From positions 1 through 9,482 of the forward strand of contig JAUSIF010000069.1 of NCBI GenBank assembly GCA_030648135.1: DNA of 9,482 bases, read 5' to 3'. The notes beneath the pieces were generated by a model. That model had not been told where the DNA came from. It was given only the letters and a program-made list of their open reading frames with translations, and searched no databases. The DNA comes from Xanthobacteraceae bacterium (GTDB taxonomy: Bacteria; Pseudomonadota; Alphaproteobacteria; Rhizobiales; Xanthobacteraceae). The position numbers were made by a program, and so were the translations under genes. Of the stretch, positions 6,222 to 9,482 are shown piece by piece (within the stretch, counting starts at the first letter, position 1; the number at the start of each line of letters is the position of its first letter).

Positions 6222-7244
6222 ATGCGTTGCACCGCCATTCTCATCGCCATCCTGATGTCGCTTGCGCCGGCTTCCGCCGCACCGCCGCATCAGGACAAGC
6301 TCGCTTCGTCGGAGACGGTTCTGACCTGGATCAACGGCTACCGGAATAATCCCGATCCCACTAAAGTCCCCGCCGCCGTGCGCGCCATGAGCCGGGTCGG
6401 CGCCTTCAAGGATCCGGAGAACTCGGGCGTCTATATCGGCTTCATCGCCGGCGTCATCAATGCCAATCCGGCTTTGGCCGAAGACATCATCGCCCGCATT
6501 CTCCCGCTGCCGCCCGAGGACCAATGGGTGATGGTGCGGGCGATCGCCTATTCGGGCCTGCCCGAATGGAAGGGCCTGATGCATTCCTTCGCCATGCACA
6601 TGCCGGGGCGCCAGGGCATGATGGAGCGATATCTCACCGGCAAGCTGCCAATTCTCGAGCAGATGGCGTTCAAGGGCGATCCCACTTTGCTCGACAAGCT
6701 CAAGGGCATGTCCGGCATTCCGGTGGTCAAGCCGATGACGCTCGAACCCACGCCCGATCTGCTCGACACGCTGTGGGGTTATTTCTTCGCCACCGGTTCC
6801 TACGAGCCGATCGCGCGCATCATCGCCATGGTGCCCTGGTCGCGGGACCGCAACCACGTCGAGAAGCTCACCCTCGGCGGCATGGCGAAGTTCACCCTTG
6901 CGGTCAACGCCGCGCGCGACCCCAACCTCTTGCAGATGCTGAAATGGGCGGCCAGGCACCAGCCCGCGGAGGCGGCGCCGGTCATGCACGAGGTGATCGA
7001 CGCGGCCGAGGCGGTCGATACCGCGAAGCTGCACAAGCAGGCGCTCGCCTCGATCGAGGACTTGCGGCGCAAGGGCCCGGGCTACAAGCGCGATGTTTCG
7101 CTGTGGGGCCAGATCGGCCAGGGCATCTTGTCGCTCGGTTGCGTGGTGGCGGCGGCGACCGGCCACGTCGAACTCGGCATCCCCTGCCTCGCCGGCGGCG
7201 CGCTGTCCTCGGCGGCGTTGTATTACGGAACGCAGCCGGATTGA
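6222..7244 (+). CDS. exported hypothetical protein, 340 residues, with a hydrophobic C-terminus
   Basis: I do not recognise a named family. Residues 1-20 form a clear signal peptide: M-R-C, a hydrophobic I/L/A core, then A-S-A-A before Pro-Pro. The middle (about 30-285) is helical and has no cysteines or catalytic motif I can identify; it looks like a repeat-type helical scaffold (L-L-D-K-L-K, L-L-D-T-L-W and similar segments). The last 50 residues hold a Gly/Ala-rich hydrophobic stretch (about 297-335) with Cys306 and Cys322, perhaps a membrane-inserting hairpin or anchor. The ATG at 6222 is fixed by GGAGGGGG (6212-6219) and by the signal peptide that starts there; an ATG at 6207 and earlier starts would bury the signal peptide. 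It stands alone, with a divergent neighbour upstream and repeats downstream. Confidence 0.8.
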   Translation: MRCTAILIAILMSLAPASAAPPHQDKLASSETVLTWINGYRNNPDPTKVPAAVRAMSRVGAFKDPENSGVYIGFIAGVINANPALAEDIIARILPLPPEDQWVMVRAIAYSGLPEWKGLMHSFAMHMPGRQGMMERYLTGKLPILEQMAFKGDPTLLDKLKGMSGIPVVKPMTLEPTPDLLDTLWGYFFATGSYEPIARIIAMVPWSRDRNHVEKLTLGGMAKFTLAVNAARDPNLLQMLKWAARHQPAEAAPVMHEVIDAAEAVDTAKLHKQALASIEDLRRKGPGYKRDVSLWGQIGQGILSLGCVVAAATGHVELGIPCLAGGALSSAALYYGTQPD

Positions 7245-7258
7245 GAATCCTATTCTCA
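7242..7258. other. hairpin overlapping the stop codon of the 340-residue gene
   Basis: TGAGAAT (7242-7248) and ATTCTCA (7252-7258) form a perfect 7-bp stem with a 3-nt CCT loop. The left arm begins with the TGA stop codon itself. There is no T-run, so it is not a standard terminator. It directly abuts the dispersed repeat at 7259, and the two could together protect or end the transcript. Confidence 0.45.
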
Positions 7259-7350
7259 CGTCATGCCTGGGCTTGACCCGGGCATCCACGTTTTTCGTCA
7301 CACCACGAACAGTAAAGGCGTAGATGGCCGGAACTAGTCCGGCCATGACG
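7259..7350. repeat. dispersed intergenic hairpin repeat, full-length copy
   Basis: The left arm (7259-7290) and right arm (7319-7350) are imperfect reverse complements of 32 nt, matching at about 24 positions around a 28-nt centre. The outer ends CGTCATG / CATGACG are perfect. Each arm also folds on itself; in the right arm GGCCGGA-ACTAG-TCCGGCC has a 7-bp stem. The form GTCATGcCcGGGCttGaCCCGG...GGCCATGAC is one I recognise as a high-copy intergenic palindromic element of Bradyrhizobium/Rhodopseudomonas-type genomes. It follows the 340-residue gene and may work as a transcript end. Confidence 0.75.
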
Positions 7351-7369
7351 AAAAAGGGGTCACACTTGC

Positions 7370-7383
7370 AAATTATCGCGTTT
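7370..7383. repeat. 14-base AAATTATCGCGTTT, first copy
   Basis: This 14-mer recurs exactly at 8545-8558, each time 20-27 bp after a GTCATG-type hairpin and just before a GC-rich stretch. That makes it part of a composite repeat, not chance similarity. No function is known to me. Confidence 0.55.
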
Positions 7384-7416
7384 TTCACGCGCGCGCCCGC
7401 AGCGCCCTTTTTGCCG

Positions 7417-7441
7417 GGAACTTTGCTCCCGCTCGGGCGTT
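7417..7441 (+). promoter_or_regulatory. EcfG (general stress response) promoter
   Basis: GGAAC (7417-7421) and CGTT (7438-7441), separated by exactly 16 nt, match the alphaproteobacterial EcfG/RpoE2 promoter consensus GGAAC-N16/17-CGTT at every defined base. Transcription would start a few bases downstream, leaving a leader of about 15-18 nt that just contains the GAGGAG ribosome site (7452-7457) of the gene at 7464. I scanned by eye for other GGAAC and GTTCC sites in the window and found none with a correctly spaced partner. Confidence 0.72.
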
Positions 7442-7463
7442 AGACCAGTACGAGGAGTTCGCC

Positions 7464-7772
7464 ATGACCGACTATCGCAATCCCGTCTATCCGGACGTCC
7501 ATGACCCCTATCGGGGCCTCAATAATCCTTTTCGCTCGCATTTTACCGTCGCGGAGCTGAGCGAGTCGGCCTTGGCCTGGACGGCGATTTTCGGCATCAT
7601 CTTCGTGATGGGGCTGATGATCTATGTCATTAGCGGACGCAATTTGCAGACGTCGCAACTCTATCAGACGCTCCCGCCATTCGCGAACCACATGGCGCTC
7701 GCGCCTGTGCCGCCGTTCTGGCCGTCTCAGCAGATGCCGTCTCCGGGCATTCCGGCCGCGCCGTCGCGCTAA
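7464..7772 (+). CDS. small single-helix membrane protein, likely stress-induced
   Basis: This is a 102-residue protein of unknown function. The N-terminal 35 residues are polar and rich in Tyr, Pro, Asp and Asn. One hydrophobic helix follows (about 36-57, with A-I-F-G-I-I-F-V-M-G-L-M-I-Y-V-I), then a Pro/Gln-rich, low-complexity tail (68-102). There is no cleavable signal peptide. The positive-inside rule gives no clear orientation. GAGGAG (7452-7457) lies 6 nt before the ATG. The EcfG promoter directly upstream implies control by the general stress response. It is flanked by two intergenic repeats and is probably transcribed alone. Confidence 0.75.
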   Translation: MTDYRNPVYPDVHDPYRGLNNPFRSHFTVAELSESALAWTAIFGIIFVMGLMIYVISGRNLQTSQLYQTLPPFANHMALAPVPPFWPSQQMPSPGIPAAPSR

Positions 7773-7804
7773 ACGCCCACGCCGAAGCGCGGCCTCGAAG
7801 GAAC

Positions 7805-7833
7805 CTCGCTAGCGCGGGCGAGCGCGAGTGTTT
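7805..7833 (+). terminator. weak terminator-like hairpin after the small membrane-protein gene
   Basis: CTCGC (7805-7809) pairs with GCGAG at 7818-7822 or 7824-7828, and a T-rich TGTTTGTTT follows from 7829. The stem is only 5 bp, so the call is weak. The rest of the 190-bp gap (7773-7963) shows no convincing promoter or other structure. Confidence 0.25.
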
Positions 7834-7963
7834 GTTTCCCGCATGAGCGCGCGGCAGAAAGAACACCGCGCTTTCGCCAAACTGCTTGCACCGAAATTTC
7901 AATAATCGGCCGGATTCACGCTCCAACCTTGCGCATCCAACAACCAACCGACAGGAGCCGATC

Positions 7964-8422
7964 ATGGCAGCAAAACCGATCCCTGAAGGCTTTCACACCA
8001 TCACGCCCTATCTCACCGTTCGCGGCGCCACGAAGACCATCGAGTTTCTCAAGCAGGCGTTCGGCGCCGAAACGATGTTCGAGCCGATGAAACGGCCGGA
8101 CGGACAGATCATGCATGCGCAGATCAAGATCGGCGATTCGATCCTGATGCTGGCCGAGGCGAGCGCGCAATATCAGCCTACGCAGGCTTCGTTCTATCTC
8201 TATGTTCCCGACGCCGACGCGAGCCACAAGCGCGCGGTCGCGTCCGGCGCCACCTCGACCATGGCGCCGACGGATCAATTCTACGGCGACCGCATGGGCT
8301 GCGTGAAGGATCCCTCCGGCAACACCTGGTCGGTCGCCACCCACAAGGAGGACCTCTCCGCCGCGGAGCTGAAGAAGCGGTCCGAGGCCTTCTTCAAGCA
8401 GCAGAAGGACAAGGCGGCCTAG
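7964..8422 (+). CDS. PhnB-like VOC family protein
   Basis: This 152-residue single-module protein of the glyoxalase/bleomycin-resistance (VOC) superfamily is closest in form to the PhnB (COG2764) group. Family signs are I-T-P-Y-L-T-V-R-G-A (13-22) at the first strand, F-x-K-Q-A-F-G-A-E (28-36), M-H-A-Q-I-K-I-G-D-S (50-59), D-R-M-G-C-V-K-D-P-S-G-N-T-W (109-122) and a charged C-terminal helix (129-150). These proteins usually dimerise to form the active site. Many lack a full metal-binding set and have no proven reaction, so none is assigned. The ATG at 7964 follows AGGAG (7953-7957); an in-frame start at 7886 would add unrelated residues. It is not closely similar to the two-module dioxygenase at 1509. 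Confidence 0.88.
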   Translation: MAAKPIPEGFHTITPYLTVRGATKTIEFLKQAFGAETMFEPMKRPDGQIMHAQIKIGDSILMLAEASAQYQPTQASFYLYVPDADASHKRAVASGATSTMAPTDQFYGDRMGCVKDPSGNTWSVATHKEDLSAAELKKRSEAFFKQQKDKAA

Positions 8423-8488
8423 CCGGCGAGCCGGTTCGTTCAAATCTCAAATCGCGAGTGCTGCTCTCGCGGCATGGTAACTTTTACT

Positions 8489-8517
8489 GTCATGGCCGGG
8501 CCTGACCCGGCCATGAC
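8489..8517. repeat. dispersed hairpin repeat, short copy with a perfect 12-bp stem
   Basis: GTCATGGCCGGG (8489-8500) and CCCGGCCATGAC (8506-8517) are perfect reverse complements around the 5-nt loop CCTGA. The sequence matches the outer arms of the element at 7259-7350 but lacks its centre and second hairpin, so it looks like a reduced derivative. It lies 66 bp after the PhnB-like gene and may end its transcript, although no T-run follows. Confidence 0.75.
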
Positions 8518-8544
8518 GATTGTGTGTGCTTCTCTCATAACGGA

Positions 8545-8558
8545 AAATTATCGCGTTT
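8545..8558. repeat. 14-base AAATTATCGCGTTT, second copy
   Basis: This is an exact repeat of 7370-7383, in the same orientation and again downstream of the hairpin. It is followed by a 14-bp perfect palindrome, CGCCGGCGCCGGCG (8563-8576). Confidence 0.55.
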
Positions 8559-8577
8559 CTTCCGCCGGCGCCGGCGC

Positions 8578-8604
8578 GCGTGCAAAAACATCAACCCCGC
8601 ACGC
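8578..8604. promoter_or_regulatory. inverted repeat GCGTGC-N15-GCACGC before the acyl-CoA synthetase gene
   Basis: The two 6-bp arms (8578-8583 and 8599-8604) are perfect complements around an A/C-rich 15-nt spacer. The repeat ends 23 bp before the ATG at 8628. It could be an operator or a leader hairpin. In GC-rich DNA a 6-bp pair is not strong evidence. Confidence 0.25.
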
Positions 8605-8627
8605 CAACTAGTTTAGAATGAAAATCG

Positions 8628-9482
8628 ATGTCGACCTACCGCTTGGACAGGCTGTTTTCCCCGCGCTCGATCGCGATTCTCGGCGCCAGCCCGCGCGCGG
8701 ATTCGCTCGGGCGCAGCATCCTGAAGAACGTGGTCGAGGGCGGATATGCCGGCGCCATTCACCTGGTCAGCCCGACCCATGCCGAAATCGAGGGCATCGC
8801 GGCGGTCAAGCGCATCGGCGAGCTGGCGACGCCGCCCGATCTCGCCGTTCTGGCGACCCCGCCGGCGACCATACCCGGGCTGATCGCGGAGCTCGGCGAG
8901 AAGGGCGTCGCCGCCGCCATCGTCATCACCGCCGGGCTCGGGCATGGCGCGGGATCGCTCGCCGAAGCGACGGAGCGCAACGCGCGCGCGCACGGCCTGC
9001 GGCTGGTCGGGCCCAATTGCCTCGGCGTGATCGCGCCGGGCGCCAAGCTCAATGCGAGCTTCGCCGCGCGCATGCCGGCCGTGGGCGACTTGGCGCTCGT
9101 CTCCCAATCCGGCGCGCTCGCCGCCGGCGTGGTCGAGTGGGCGGCGCGCCGCTCGATCGGCTTTTCGGCGATCGTGTCCATCGGCGACAAGCTCGATGTC
9201 GATTTCGGCGATTGTCTCGATTATCTCGCCACCGACCGCGCCACCCGCGCCATCCTGCTCTATATCGAGTCGATCGAGAACGCGCGCAAATTCCAATCCG
9301 CCGCCCGCGCCGCCGCGCGGGTCAAGCCCGTGGGCGTGATCAAGGCCGGACGGCATGAAGCGGGCGCGCGGGCGGCCGCCACCCATACCGGCGCGCTCGC
9401 GGGCTCCGACGCGGTCTACGACGCCGCCTTTCGCCGCGCCGGCTTGCTGCGCGTGCTCGATCTCGACGAACTGTTCGACGCC
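8628..9482 (+). CDS. NDP-forming acyl-CoA synthetase (ADP-forming acetate-CoA ligase-like), 5' part
   Basis: The gene runs off the window; 285 codons are present, without a stop. The family makes acyl-CoA from acid, CoA and ATP (or the reverse) through a phosphohistidine; some members (Pat/PatZ type) also carry a protein acetyltransferase domain, which would lie outside this window. The N-terminal CoA-binding Rossmann domain shows S-I-A-I-L-G-A-S-P (14-22) and V-G-P-N-C-L-G-V (about 127-134). The succinyl-CoA-ligase-like domain shows S-Q-S-G-A-L-A (159-165), D-V-D-F-G-D and H-T-G-A-L-A-G-S-D from His253, near the place of the catalytic His in archaeal ADP-forming ligases (about 257). An ATP-grasp domain is expected next. 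The ATG at 8628 is preceded in frame by a stop at 8619-8621, so it is the first possible ATG; the Shine-Dalgarno is poor. Confidence 0.9.
   Translation, partial: MSTYRLDRLFSPRSIAILGASPRADSLGRSILKNVVEGGYAGAIHLVSPTHAEIEGIAAVKRIGELATPPDLAVLATPPATIPGLIAELGEKGVAAAIVITAGLGHGAGSLAEATERNARAHGLRLVGPNCLGVIAPGAKLNASFAARMPAVGDLALVSQSGALAAGVVEWAARRSIGFSAIVSIGDKLDVDFGDCLDYLATDRATRAILLYIESIENARKFQSAARAAARVKPVGVIKAGRHEAGARAAATHTGALAGSDAVYDAAFRRAGLLRVLDLDELFDA

Noticed and set aside
5919..7388. 489-codon open frame on the minus strand opposite the exported-protein gene
   Set aside because: Its composition is Arg/His/Gly-rich and it crosses a dispersed repeat and a divergent promoter region. The plus-strand frame has a signal peptide and a strong ribosome site. 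It is an antisense shadow of high-GC codon bias.
8476..8489. GGTAACTTTTACTG beside the short hairpin repeat, resembling the GTTACYAA repeats at 1414 in reverse
   Set aside because: Only one half matches well and no promoter or regulated gene start lies near; too weak to call a second operator.
8618..9358. 246-codon plus-strand open frame starting 10 bp before the acyl-CoA synthetase start
   Set aside because: It is the wrong frame, with Arg/Ala-rich low-complexity product. The frame from 8628 encodes the complete N-terminal motifs of the ligase family and stays open to the window end.

Overview
The window is about 65% GC by eye, with the strong third-position G/C bias and long antisense open frames typical of high-GC alphaproteobacteria. 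The gene families, the hairpin-type intergenic repeats and a general-stress (EcfG-type) promoter all point to a Hyphomicrobiales (Bradyrhizobium / Rhodopseudomonas / Xanthobacteraceae-like) chromosome. This placement rests on recognition, not on a database search. I see no rRNA, tRNA, CRISPR array, transposase or integrase gene.

Layout. Positions 60-1366 (minus strand) hold a two-gene unit: a 309-residue protein of unknown function with a clear internal duplication, followed 5 bp later by a small secreted protein with four cysteines. From 1509 to 5772 (plus strand) there are five consecutive genes with a shared redox/aromatic theme: an MhqO-type ring-cleaving dioxygenase, a 1-Cys peroxiredoxin, an FAD aromatic-hydroxylase-type monooxygenase, a DoxX membrane protein and a YfcG-type glutathione transferase. 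Gaps of 90-154 bp and a good terminator after the peroxiredoxin argue for several transcripts, not one tight operon. An 86-residue orphan (minus strand, 5785-6045) converges on the glutathione transferase and diverges from a 340-residue exported protein (6222-7244).

The 7245-8627 stretch carries two small genes, a one-helix membrane protein and a PhnB-like VOC protein. It is bracketed by two related hairpin repeats, each followed by the same 14-base sequence. The membrane-protein gene has a textbook EcfG promoter (GGAAC-N16-CGTT) just upstream. The window ends inside an NDP-forming acyl-CoA synthetase gene (8628 onward), of which 285 codons are present.

Taken together, the central cluster looks like a detoxification set for quinones, hydroquinones and peroxides: hydroxylation (FAD monooxygenase), ring cleavage (VOC dioxygenase), peroxide reduction (1-Cys Prx), thiol chemistry (GST) and a DoxX membrane partner. 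It recalls the mhqO/mhqP and catD/catE pairings of Bacillus subtilis. That reading is inference from gene content. No convincing novel defence or mobile system is visible. The strongest non-gene signals are the EcfG promoter, the paired composite repeats, and the AT-rich inverted-repeat control region in front of the peroxiredoxin.
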